The notes under the pieces: model-generated | What the model saw: the letters and a program-made list of their open reading frames with translations, nothing else | Told to the model about the DNA's origin: nothing | Database searches by the model: none | Translations under genes and position numbers: made by a program | In this document: piece by piece, positions 1-11,087 of the stretch | How the letters are laid out: every line of letters begins with the position of its first letter | Position numbering within the stretch: the first letter of the stretch is position 1 | Assembly: GCF_037338445.1 (NCBI RefSeq) | Contig: NZ_CP147838.1 | Span: 1,178,001-1,242,000, forward strand | Reading direction: 5' to 3' | From: Salinibaculum sp. SYNS191 | GTDB lineage: Archaea; Halobacteriota; Halobacteria; Halobacteriales; Haloarculaceae | Length of the DNA stretch: 64,000 nucleotides

Positions 1-1
1 G

Positions 2-1462
<1,461 letters not shown>

Positions 1463-1569
1463 ACGAGGTGTTTCGGTTCTCGCAGAGATTGCGAATCGGG
1501 TAGTCCGCCCCAGTGCGCCCGGAAAACCCGCAGGGACGCGAGGTGCTCGGCTCTGACCGGGGGCAAAAT

Positions 1570-1577
1570 CTATATAC
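1570..1577 (+). promoter_or_regulatory. TATA-like box for Bat-like regulator
   Basis: The sequence CTATATAC lies about 35 bases before the ATG at 1609. This predicts a very short 5' leader, as is usual for haloarchaea, and favours the ATG at 1609 over the in-frame upstream starts, which lie before the box. Confidence 0.5.
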
Positions 1578-1608
1578 ACGGTTTCGCATATTCAACGTAG
1601 TTCGAAAT

Positions 1609-3339
1609 ATGAGCGAGGCCGCCGAGGACATTCGGCTGACCGAGCGCGAGTACGAGCAGTTGCGGCAGTCGACGGAGACCTACCGCGAGGAACTGCTCGT
1701 GCGCCTGTGCGGCGAGGTCGGCCTCCGGGCGGCCGAGATTCCGCGCGTGACGCCGGCGGACGTCACGAGCCAGGGCGGGGAGGGGCGGACGCAGTACTTC
1801 CTGGAGGTCCACGAGAGCGACGGCGGGACCCGCGAGACGTACCTGCCCTCGCGGGTCGCCCACGACTTCTGGCAGTACGTGAGGAGCAACGACATCGACA
1901 CGACGGAGCCGGTCATCGACGTCTCGACCCGCCGGGTCCAGATGCTGGTCCGCGAGGTCGGCGAGCGCGCCGCCGACTGGACCGGCCGGCCGAGCCTCCA
2001 GTCGGTGACTCCCTCTGTCCTCCGGCGCTATTTCGCCCGCCAACTGCTCGTCGAGCAGGGCGTGGACCCACGCATCGTCACCGCCGTCGGCGGCTGGGAG
2101 GGCGTCGACGGGCTGTTGCCGGCGCTGGACGAGCCCACCCGCGACGAGATTGCCGCGGCGTTCGAGGGGCTGAGCGAGCCACAGGAGACCGTCAGCCGCT
2201 CGGGACGGCTCGGCGGCGTCGTCGCGACGATGGACTGCGTGGGGGAGGCGCTGTCGGCGGCCGGGTCGCGGGAGGAAATCGAGTCGGCGGTGTGTGCCAC
2301 GCTGGTCGCGGACGACACGTACACCGCGGCGTGGATGACCGAGCGCGAGCGCCAGCGCGACCGCATCGTCGTCCGCGACCACGCGGGCGACGACCCCGAC
2401 CGGTTCTCGGGAGCCGGCAACACCACAATCGTCAAGCAGGCGCTCCAGACCGACCGGGTGCTGGTCGCGCCGGACCACCCGCGGCCGGGAGCCGACGAAC
2501 GGGGGCTGCTGGCGGCGGTCCCCGTCGTCCACGGGGAGACTAACTACGGGGCGCTCGTCGTCCGGGCCGAGGGACGCGGGGGCTTCGACGACCCCGAGCG
2601 GACCGTGCTGGCCGACCTCGGGCGGCGCATCGGGCTGACGATAACCGCCACGGAGCGCCGGCAACTCCTGCTCGGGGACACCGTCGTCGCCCTGACGCTG
2701 CGGTACACCGACCGGGAGGCGGTGCTGGTCGACCTCGCGGCGACGCTCGGCTGTGCCGTCGACCTGGAGGGCGTCGTGGCGGCCGACGCCCACTCGCTGC
2801 TGTGCTTTCTCACGGTCGAGGGCGTCTCGGGGGACACGGTGCTGGGCTGGGTCTCCGAGACCGACCGCATCGGCGACGCCAGGCTCATCCGCGGCTACGA
2901 GGACGGCGCGCTCCTGGAGGTGATCGTGCAGTGTGGCTCCCCGATGCTGGCGCTGACCGAGCGGGGCGGAACGGTCACCGAGCTAACCGTCGAGGGAGCG
3001 TCCGCCGAGGTCGTCGCGGAGTTCGCGCCCAACGTCGGAGTGCGCGCGCTCGTGGACGAACTCAGCCGGCAGTACCCGTCGATGTCGCTGCGGAGCAAAC
3101 AGGAGGTGACGCCGACCGAGCAGACGCCGACCGGGTTCCGCGAATCGATGGACGAGCGGCTCACCGACAAGCAGCAGTCGGTGTTACGAGCCGCCTACCA
3201 CGCGGGCTACTTCGAGTGGCCCCGCGGGTCGACCGCCGAGGAACTGGCCGAGTCGATGGACATCTCCTCGCCGACGCTGCACAACCACCTCAGACGCGCC
3301 CAGCAGAAACTCCTCGGCGTCGCGTTTGATGAGGAGTAG
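1609..3339 (+). CDS. Bat-like (bacterio-opsin activator family) regulator with integrase-like N-terminus
   Basis: Predicted DNA-binding regulator of 576 residues. The C-terminal 60 residues are an HTH_10-type helix-turn-helix (LTDKQQSVLRAAYHAGYF, then a second helix pair around SMDISSPTLHNHLRRA). The middle (about 190-520) has the GAF and bacterio-opsin-activator-type layout. The N-terminal 180 residues resemble a tyrosine recombinase catalytic domain: GLRAAEI matches the box I arginine and SVLRRYFARQLL the box II region. The usual histidine and the nucleophilic tyrosine are absent, so it is probably a DNA- or protein-binding relic. The gene sits between two acs genes, which suggests control of acetate assimilation; this is inference. 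Halorhodopsin lies 5 kb away and a role there cannot be excluded. Confidence 0.82.
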   Translation: MSEAAEDIRLTEREYEQLRQSTETYREELLVRLCGEVGLRAAEIPRVTPADVTSQGGEGRTQYFLEVHESDGGTRETYLPSRVAHDFWQYVRSNDIDTTEPVIDVSTRRVQMLVREVGERAADWTGRPSLQSVTPSVLRRYFARQLLVEQGVDPRIVTAVGGWEGVDGLLPALDEPTRDEIAAAFEGLSEPQETVSRSGRLGGVVATMDCVGEALSAAGSREEIESAVCATLVADDTYTAAWMTERERQRDRIVVRDHAGDDPDRFSGAGNTTIVKQALQTDRVLVAPDHPRPGADERGLLAAVPVVHGETNYGALVVRAEGRGGFDDPERTVLADLGRRIGLTITATERRQLLLGDTVVALTLRYTDREAVLVDLAATLGCAVDLEGVVAADAHSLLCFLTVEGVSGDTVLGWVSETDRIGDARLIRGYEDGALLEVIVQCGSPMLALTERGGTVTELTVEGASAEVVAEFAPNVGVRALVDELSRQYPSMSLRSKQEVTPTEQTPTGFRESMDERLTDKQQSVLRAAYHAGYFEWPRGSTAEELAESMDISSPTLHNHLRRAQQKLLGVAFDEE

Positions 3340-3545
3340 TTGCCACTTGCGTATGTCACCCATGTCAACCGCTACCACTAGATGTCTAGGGTAGGGTGTG
3401 CCCGACGATCTAGACGGGACCCCGAAACCACGGGTAACCCAGGGGTGGTCGCGGTGCGCAGGGCTGTACGTATAAATAACCGGTGGTAACGGCAGTATTT
3501 TGCACCATTTACAGACCGGAATTTTTCACGGAAACACGGAGGAAT

Positions 3546-3553
3546 AATTATAG
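3546..3553 (+). promoter_or_regulatory. Probable TATA box of acs operon
   Basis: AATTATAG is centred about 32 bases before the first ATG (3582), giving a predicted transcript start a few bases before it. A second AT-rich box, TATAAATA, occurs further upstream at about 3471-3478. The 242-base gap 3340-3581 holds no other gene that I can see. Confidence 0.5.
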
Positions 3554-3581
3554 ATTGGGATAATTAGCGGCGTCCATTAAT

Positions 3582-5588
<2,007 letters not shown>

Positions 5589-5612
5589 CCCTCCACATAC
5601 CCACGCAAGACA

Positions 5613-6053
5613 ATGAGCGACACTGATACCGCGAGCGAAGATAGCTCGCACGAACTCGAAACGGACGGAGGTGTGGCCGCCGAGGAGGCGGACGTCAACT
5701 ACCTCGAAACAGAAATCAACCTACTCAGCCCCAGCACCCCCTTCATGCGCGACCACCTGAAGGTGGTCTGGGGGACGTTCGCCGCCTGGGTGCTCATCGT
5801 CTGGGGGCCCTTTATCGCCACGTGGCTGGCCCCGGAGACGATGACGCAGACGATTCCCGGTGGCTTCCCGCTGCACTACTTCCTCATCGCAATCGGTGCG
5901 CCGACCGGCGCACTGCTCCTGGCCGGCATCTACGCCCGCCAGCGGGACAAACTCGACGAGAAGTACGGTATCGACCCCTCGAGCGTCGAGAGCGGCAGCG
6001 GCAGCGGTACCAGCGAGGAAGTCACGGCCACTGACGGGGGTATCGAGGAATGA
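5613..6053 (+). CDS. DUF4212-type small subunit of sodium:solute symporter
   Basis: Protein of 146 residues with an acidic N-terminus, two hydrophobic segments (about residues 52-72 and 88-108) and a hydrophilic acidic tail. This is the arrangement of the DUF4212 proteins that accompany VC_2705-type sodium:solute symporters. Its stop codon overlaps the start of the symporter gene (ATGA at 6050-6053), implying coupled translation and a stoichiometric complex in the membrane. It lies 24 bases after acs, so the pair probably imports acetate or a related short-chain acid. Confidence 0.85.
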   Translation: MSDTDTASEDSSHELETDGGVAAEEADVNYLETEINLLSPSTPFMRDHLKVVWGTFAAWVLIVWGPFIATWLAPETMTQTIPGGFPLHYFLIAIGAPTGALLLAGIYARQRDKLDEKYGIDPSSVESGSGSGTSEEVTATDGGIEE

Positions 6054-7681
6054 TGGAGACACTTCCCCTGCAGGCAGACGCGCTGAACATCGGGTTCAAG
6101 CTCCTGCCCGCCATCATCGTCTTCCTGATGATGGCCTCGTTCCTCGTCATCGGCTACGTGTTCAAAGTGGCCGACACCGAGGGCATGTGGGTCGCCGGCC
6201 GTGGCATCGGGAACATCGAGAACGGCATGGCGATCGGCGCCAACTGGATGTCCGCCGCGTCCTACCTCGGACTGGCCGGACTGGTCGCCCTCGCGGGCTT
6301 TTACGGGCTGGCCTTCATCGTCGGCTGGACCACCGGCTACTTCATCCTGCTCATCTTCCTGGCCGCGCAGATGCGCCGGTTCGGGAAGTACACGGCACCC
6401 GACTTCGTGGGTGACCGCTTCAACTCGCCGACCGCACGTGCGCTCGCGGCGTTTACCACGCTGCTCATCGCGTACGTCTACTCCGTCGGCCAGGCCCGCG
6501 GGATGGGCCTGGTCGGCCAGTACGTCTTCGGGCTGGACATCATCCCGATGATCATCGTGATGATGACCATCACCGTCGGCTACCTGGCGCTGTCGGGCAT
6601 GCTCGGCGCGACCAAGAACATGGCCGTCCAGTACGTCATCCTCATCGTGGCGTTCCTGGCGGGCGTGTACGTGGTCGGCTTCACGCAGGGCTACTCGACG
6701 GTTCTCCCGCAGATAGAGTACGGCGCGCTCTTCAGCGAACTGGGGGCCGAGTTCTCCGAGCCGTTCGCGAACTCCTCGCCGTGGCTGTGGGCGGGCACCG
6801 CGTTCTCGCTCATCGTCGGCACGTGCGGACTCCCGCACGTGCTCGTGCGCTTCTACACGGTCGAAAACGAGCGGACCGCCCGCTGGTCGACGGTGTGGGG
6901 CCTGTTCTTCATCCTGCTGCTGTACTGGGCCGCACCCGCGATGGCGGCCTTCGGCGTCAACCTGTTCGAGGTCACGCAGGGCGTCAGCGCGTTCGCAGCA
7001 GAGGGCGGCATGAGCGGTGCCGAAGGTGACGTCATCGTCGTGCTGGCAGCACAGTTCGCGAACCTCCCCGAGTGGTTCGTCGGGCTGGTCGCGGCCGGCG
7101 CGATGGCCGCCGCGATCGCGACGACGGCGGGCCTGTTCATCACGGCCTCGTCCGCAGTCGCCCACGACATCTACAGCGAACTCATCAACGACGACGCCAC
7201 CCAGCGCCAGCAGGTCCTCATCGGCCGCGCGACGATTATCACCATCGGCGCGCTGGTGACGGTGACGGCCTTCAACCCGCCTGCACTCATCGGACAGCTC
7301 GTCGCGCTGGCCTTCTCGCTGGCCGGCATCGTGCTGTTCCCGATGTTCTTCCTGGGACTCTGGTGGGAGAACACCAACCGCCAGGGCGCACTCGCCGGGA
7401 TGATCTTCGGGCTCGTCCTGTGGATCACTGCGACCGTCAACAGCACCGTCCTCTCGGAACCGTTCAGCCCGCTGCTCGCGGAGTGGGTGCCGGCAATCGG
7501 TGCTGCCCTCGTCGGCACGCCCGCGGTCTTCATCGTCACCATCGCGGTCTCGCTGATGACGCCCGAACCGGACATGCGGACCAAGCGGATGGTCCGGCAG
7601 TGTCACAGCCCCGAGCCGATGGGGCAGCAACAGAGCGCAGAAGACGTCGTGACCGGCAGCGACGCCCCAGCAGACGACTAA
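6050..7681 (+). CDS. Sodium:solute symporter (ActP-like, acetate/short-chain acid)
   Basis: Integral membrane transporter of 543 residues with about 13 hydrophobic segments, belonging to the sodium:solute symporter superfamily. The segment around GMWVAGRGIGNIENGMAIGA and the following ASYLG helix match the first conserved block of the ActP/VC_2705 branch. It starts inside the stop codon of the small subunit gene and sits behind acs, so acetate is the most likely substrate; pyruvate or propionate are possible. The C-terminal 40 residues are polar and cytoplasmic. Expression is probably from the acs promoter. Confidence 0.88.
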   Translation: MMETLPLQADALNIGFKLLPAIIVFLMMASFLVIGYVFKVADTEGMWVAGRGIGNIENGMAIGANWMSAASYLGLAGLVALAGFYGLAFIVGWTTGYFILLIFLAAQMRRFGKYTAPDFVGDRFNSPTARALAAFTTLLIAYVYSVGQARGMGLVGQYVFGLDIIPMIIVMMTITVGYLALSGMLGATKNMAVQYVILIVAFLAGVYVVGFTQGYSTVLPQIEYGALFSELGAEFSEPFANSSPWLWAGTAFSLIVGTCGLPHVLVRFYTVENERTARWSTVWGLFFILLLYWAAPAMAAFGVNLFEVTQGVSAFAAEGGMSGAEGDVIVVLAAQFANLPEWFVGLVAAGAMAAAIATTAGLFITASSAVAHDIYSELINDDATQRQQVLIGRATIITIGALVTVTAFNPPALIGQLVALAFSLAGIVLFPMFFLGLWWENTNRQGALAGMIFGLVLWITATVNSTVLSEPFSPLLAEWVPAIGAALVGTPAVFIVTIAVSLMTPEPDMRTKRMVRQCHSPEPMGQQQSAEDVVTGSDAPADD

Positions 7682-7685
7682 AACC

Positions 7686-8156
7686 ATGTACGAACACATC
7701 CTCGTTCCGACGGACGGTAGCGAAACGTCGCAGTTCGCGGTCGACAACGCCATCGACATCGCCGAGAAGTACGACGCGACGGTACACGCGCTGTACGTCA
7801 TCGACGTCGACGCCACCAGCTACGGGCTGGGCACCGAACAGGTCGACCGCATCCGCCAGGGCCACCTGGACGAGATGCCCGAGGTGAAAGCGGACGCCGA
7901 GGAGGCGACCAGCTACGTCGCCGACCGGGCCGCCGAACACGGACTGGATGTCAAACAGCACCTGCAGGTCGGCGAACCCGCCCGGGCCATCCGGAAGTTC
8001 GTCGAGGAGAACGACATCGACCTCGTCGTTATGGGCTCGCACGGGCGCTCCGGCCTGTCGCGGGTCATCCTCGGCAGCGTCGCCGAGAAGGTCCTGCGGC
8101 GGACCCACCTGCCGGTGCTCATCGTCGACAGTCACGAACTGCACGACGAAGAGTAA
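7686..8156 (+). CDS. Universal stress protein, UspA family
   Basis: Single Usp domain of 156 residues. It begins with the standard ILVPTDGS strand and has the ATP-binding pattern G-2x-G-9x-GS in GSHGRSGLSRVILGSVAE, so it probably binds ATP. It follows the symporter stop by four bases and is the last gene of the acetate operon. Usp proteins are often encoded with transporters in haloarchaea and may regulate them; a regulatory role here is inferred from position only. Confidence 0.9.
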   Translation: MYEHILVPTDGSETSQFAVDNAIDIAEKYDATVHALYVIDVDATSYGLGTEQVDRIRQGHLDEMPEVKADAEEATSYVADRAAEHGLDVKQHLQVGEPARAIRKFVEENDIDLVVMGSHGRSGLSRVILGSVAEKVLRRTHLPVLIVDSHELHDEE

Positions 8157-8187
8157 CCGACACGACCTCGATTTCGTCGGCGGAGCG

Positions 8188-8379
8188 GTGACGGGATTCG
8201 TCGTCTCCCGTGCGGACATTTTATCTTGGACAGTTGGCGAGCGTTCCTGCAGCAGCGCCTCCTCGAACACAGTCCGCAACCGCGTTCGTCGGGTGGCGGT
8301 CGACGACGAAGACCGCAGCCGCAACGAGTACACGACCCCGTACAGCGAGTTCGAGACGAGCGACGAGGGAGAGCACTGA
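8188..8379 (+). CDS. Doubtful small ORF, acidic C-terminus
   Basis: GTG-initiated frame of 63 codons between the Usp gene and the halorhodopsin unit. Its second half (AVDDEDRSRN and an acidic tail ending SDEGEH) has haloarchaeal protein composition, while the first half does not. There is no ribosome-binding site and the start is arbitrary. It could be a gene relic. I recognise no family. Confidence 0.2.
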   Translation: MTGFVVSRADILSWTVGERSCSSASSNTVRNRVRRVAVDDEDRSRNEYTTPYSEFETSDEGEH

Positions 8380-8460
8380 CCGACGGCCGGAAGCGGACGG
8401 TCCCTGCTCGCAGGGCCGATGGAGCCACAGCCACCGGTACCGATACGTTTGCCCCATCCG

Positions 8461-8468
8461 TTTTTATC
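8461..8468 (+). promoter_or_regulatory. TATA-like box upstream of small ORF and halorhodopsin
   Basis: TTTTTATC is centred 28 bases before the ATG at 8493, the spacing of a leaderless haloarchaeal transcript. It is about 130 bases before the halorhodopsin ATG, and no better box lies at the expected distance from that codon, so transcription probably begins ahead of the small ORF. Confidence 0.5.
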
Positions 8469-8492
8469 ACTCAGTGACATATTAACGATTGA

Positions 8493-8600
8493 ATGTCCCG
8501 AATCGACGACGGAATACGAACCCTCCCGGAACCAGCACGGAGCGAGCCAACGGTGGCCGGCATCGCTGGGGCGACCGGTAGCGCGAACCAACACCAATGA
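8493..8600 (+). CDS. 35-residue ORF coupled to halorhodopsin start
   Basis: Begins MSRIDDGIRTL and ends TGSANQHQ. The ATG lies 28 bases after a TATA-like box, and the TGA stop overlaps the halorhodopsin ATG in an ATGA arrangement (8597-8600). The frame fits a leaderless leader gene translated first, with ribosomes then re-initiating at hop. The peptide has no hydrophobic segment, no zinc motif and no family I know. It could be chance; the combination of promoter spacing and stop/start overlap is the support. Confidence 0.42.
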   Translation: MSRIDDGIRTLPEPARSEPTVAGIAGATGSANQHQ

Positions 8601-9454
8601 TAGCTGCGCCACTCGCGGACGTTGCGACGGTAGTACAGTTCGAAACGGCACTCCAGATGACGCAGTCCGAGGCCTTCGATTTCATCCACAGCGACAGCCT
8701 GCTGGCGTCGTCGCTGTGGACGAACGTCGCCCTGGCGGGCGTGTCGATTCTACTGTTCGTCTACATGGGCAGGAACATCGAAGGGACGCGGGCACAGCTC
8801 ATCTGGGTCGCAACCCTGCTGGTCCCGCTGGTCTCTCTTTCGAGTTACCTCGGACTGGTCTCCGGCCTGACTGTCGGCTTCCTCGAGATGCCCGCTGGGC
8901 ACGCGCTCGCGGGCGAAGGAGGGGTGTTCTCCCCGTGGGGACGGTATCTCACGTGGGCGTTATCGACCCCGATGATTCTGACCGCGCTCGGGTTGCTGGC
9001 CGGAACTGACCGGGCGAAACTGTTCACGGCGATTACGATGGACGTAGGGATGTGCGTGACCGGGCTGGCCGCCGCGCTGACGACGGGTTCCTACCTCCTG
9101 CGGTGGGTGTTCTACGCACTCAGCTGTGCGTTCTTCGTCGCAGTCCTCTACGTCCTCCTGGTCGAGTGGCCGGCCGACGCGGCCGCTGCCGGCACTGCGG
9201 AGATATTCAACACCCTCAAGACGTTGACTGTGGTTCTGTGGCTCGGCTACCCGATACTGTGGGCACTCGGCTCGGAGGGCTTCGCCGTCCTCGGTGTCGG
9301 GGTCACGTCGTGGGGGTACTCCGGGCTCGATATCCTCGCAAAATACGTGTTCGCGTTCCTGTTGTTGCGCTGGGTCGCTGCGAATCAGAACGTCGTCGGC
9401 CGCGAGACCGGAGCCACCGAACAGCCGAGTTCCGGAACGCCCGCTGACGACTGA
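8597..9454 (+). CDS. hop: Halorhodopsin (light-driven chloride pump)
   Basis: Seven-helix retinal protein of 285 residues that imports chloride on illumination. The helix C segment RYLTWALSTPMILTALGL carries R116, T119, S123 and A130 at the positions of bacteriorhodopsin R82, D85, T89 and D96. The T-S-A pattern is diagnostic of halorhodopsin rather than a proton pump. K249 in DILAKYVFAF is the retinal Schiff-base lysine. The protein resembles the Natronomonas pharaonis type, including LEMPAGH in the B-C loop and the C-terminus SGTPADD, but the B-C loop is shorter. The start ATG is embedded in the stop of the small upstream ORF. Confidence 0.95.
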   Translation: MIAAPLADVATVVQFETALQMTQSEAFDFIHSDSLLASSLWTNVALAGVSILLFVYMGRNIEGTRAQLIWVATLLVPLVSLSSYLGLVSGLTVGFLEMPAGHALAGEGGVFSPWGRYLTWALSTPMILTALGLLAGTDRAKLFTAITMDVGMCVTGLAAALTTGSYLLRWVFYALSCAFFVAVLYVLLVEWPADAAAAGTAEIFNTLKTLTVVLWLGYPILWALGSEGFAVLGVGVTSWGYSGLDILAKYVFAFLLLRWVAANQNVVGRETGATEQPSSGTPADD

Positions 9455-9496
9455 ACCCCGTTCGAGCGAGAACAGGACCGCTCTGTCCCTGTCGTG

Positions 9497-9661
9497 TCAC
9501 TCCCGACGGTCGATGTCGAGGTCCTCCTCGACGCCGTCGAGCCAATCGGAGTCGGCGAGTTGCTCCATCTGCTCCTTGAAGTGCTCCTTGCAGACCCCGA
9601 CCTTGATACCGTCTTTCTCGACCGCGATGTCCGCCGCCCGGTCGCAGTAGTGACACTCCAT
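9497..9661 (-). CDS. Small zinc-finger protein (54 aa)
   Basis: Starts MECHYCDRAADIAVEKDG and continues VGVCKEHFKEQ. The CxxC pair at residues 3-6 with C24 and H27 forms a plausible four-ligand zinc knuckle, followed by an acidic helix. Small single-knuckle proteins of this form are common in haloarchaea and their function is unknown. It is convergent with hop. The gap to the next gene (9662-9822) shows no gene. Confidence 0.72.
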   Translation of the reverse strand: MECHYCDRAADIAVEKDGIKVGVCKEHFKEQMEQLADSDWLDGVEEDLDIDRRE

Positions 9662-9822
9662 ACGCGACCCTTCGAGAGGGACGGCATTGAAGGCTACGCA
9701 TCCGACGCCGAGAGAGACGGCGAAGACGAGAGATAGAACGGGGACGCACCGCAGGCGTCGCTTCGGTGCACCCAGCGGGGAGCCGACAGGACGGTGACCG
9801 CGACACGGGGGCAGTCGAGGGC

Positions 9823-10596
9823 CTACACGTAGCTCCGGAAGCGGTGGTACTCGTCGCGGTCCAGCCCCGCCCTGCCGAGGACCTCGTCGTGGGCGTCGCT
9901 GCCGCCCGTGACCACGAGGTCGTACCGCTCGACGGCCCGCTCGACCGGTCGCGGGTCGACCTCGCGGCCGTAGTCGTAGTGGCGCTCGACGCCGTCGAGA
10001 GAGTCACAGAGGGCCAGCGCCCCCTCGACGTCGTCGTACCGGAAGGGATGGGCCAGCGCGACGAGGCCGCAGGCGTCGGCGAGCAGGTCCCGGCCGCGCT
10101 CGAAGTCGACGATGTCGCGGGCGACGTAGCAGGGGCAGTCGTCGCCGATGAGGTCCGCGAAGGCGTCGTCGTAGCCGTAGTCGGCGTCGCTGTCGGCGAC
10201 TGCGCGGGCGATGTGCGGGCGACCGACGCCGGGTTCGAAGGTCACATCCAGCGAGACGTCGAGGCGGTCCTCGACGCAGTCGACGATGGCGCGGGCGCGC
10301 TCGATGCGGTTCTCCTGCAACCGGTCGACTTCCGCGACGAGTTCGTCGGTCCGCTCGACGCCGTAGCCCAGCAGGTCGACCTTCCCCGCCGGCGAGTCGA
10401 CCCGGAGTTCGATGCCGTGGACGACGGTGATGCCGTCCACGACGGCGACCGGGGTCCGCAGGTCCGGATGGACGCGGTCGTGGTCGGTGACGGCGACGGT
10501 CCCCACGTCTGCTGCCCGGGCCGCGTCGGGGATGGTTTCGAGCGTGAGCGACCCGTCGGAGTTCGTGGTGTGGACGTGGAGGTCCGCGACGACCAT
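9823..10596 (-). CDS. PHP-domain phosphoesterase
   Basis: Metal-dependent phosphoesterase of 257 residues. The PHP motifs are in order: DLHVHTTNSDGS (motif I), VTDHDRVHP (II), HGIELRV (III), a histidine in LVALAHPF and GSDAH near the C-terminus. This composition matches the TrpH/YciV-like group acting on nucleotides or oligonucleotides; the true substrate is not predictable. It stands alone on the minus strand. Confidence 0.85.
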   Translation of the reverse strand: MVVADLHVHTTNSDGSLTLETIPDAARAADVGTVAVTDHDRVHPDLRTPVAVVDGITVVHGIELRVDSPAGKVDLLGYGVERTDELVAEVDRLQENRIERARAIVDCVEDRLDVSLDVTFEPGVGRPHIARAVADSDADYGYDDAFADLIGDDCPCYVARDIVDFERGRDLLADACGLVALAHPFRYDDVEGALALCDSLDGVERHYDYGREVDPRPVERAVERYDLVVTGGSDAHDEVLGRAGLDRDEYHRFRSYV

Positions 10597-10689
10597 ACCG
10601 GCCGGACGGCCCGGCGCTACATCGGTTTTTCTGCTCGCCGTCCGGGACTGTCCCTAGTATCCACTAGAGGTCCTTTACCAGAATGAGAT

Positions 10690-10697
10690 TATAAATA
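10690..10697 (+). promoter_or_regulatory. TATA box that decides the start of the next gene
   Basis: TATAAATA is a perfect box. It is only about 14 bases before the ATG at 10708, too close for that codon to be transcribed in a normal transcript, but 41 bases before the ATG at 10735. The latter is therefore the likely start, with a 5' leader of about 15 bases. Confidence 0.6.
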
Positions 10698-10734
10698 GTG
10701 AAGGTTTATGCCTGCGGATTCCCCACGGTCGTTC

Positions 10735-11022
10735 ATGAGAATCGTGAGAGATGCAGAGGACTCGTTTGCCACGCACACGTTCCCGTCGACCGCTGCGGAG
10801 TTCGTCGAGGACCACGGCGACGTCGAACTGAAACTGCCAAACGGCGCGGCGACGCTGGGCGACGTGCTGGAGACGCTGCCGAACGAGCACTTCGAGACCG
10901 AGGAGGACGCTCGCCTCGCCATCTACGGCGCGCTCGGCGAGGAGGCCATCGGGCGGAAGGGCTACAGCGACCGCGACGCGACCCACCTCGGCGAGACGGG
11001 CCACGAACGGGTCTCGCTGTAA
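10735..11022 (+). CDS. DUF5789-type small haloarchaeal protein
   Basis: Protein of 95 residues beginning MRIVRDAEDS, with the block VELKLPNGAATLGDVLETLP and the tail EEAIGRKGYSDRDATHLGE, which I recognise as the small DUF5789 family. Function unknown; the family is restricted to haloarchaea as far as I know. The start follows from the position of the TATA box. It is soluble and acidic, with no metal motif. Confidence 0.75.
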   Translation: MRIVRDAEDSFATHTFPSTAAEFVEDHGDVELKLPNGAATLGDVLETLPNEHFETEEDARLAIYGALGEEAIGRKGYSDRDATHLGETGHERVSL

Positions 11023-11087
11023 CGCTGGCGAGTTTTACATAGCAACCTGTACCCATTTCGTGCGCGCTACCGTCGGTAGAGTAGAGT

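Larger units (their letters stand above)
8157..8492 (+). other. 336-base gap before the halorhodopsin unit
   Basis: No securely supported gene. The only notable content is a 63-codon frame (8188-8379, listed separately) and the TATA-like box at 8461-8468. No tRNA-like folding or repeats were seen. Confidence 0.5.
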
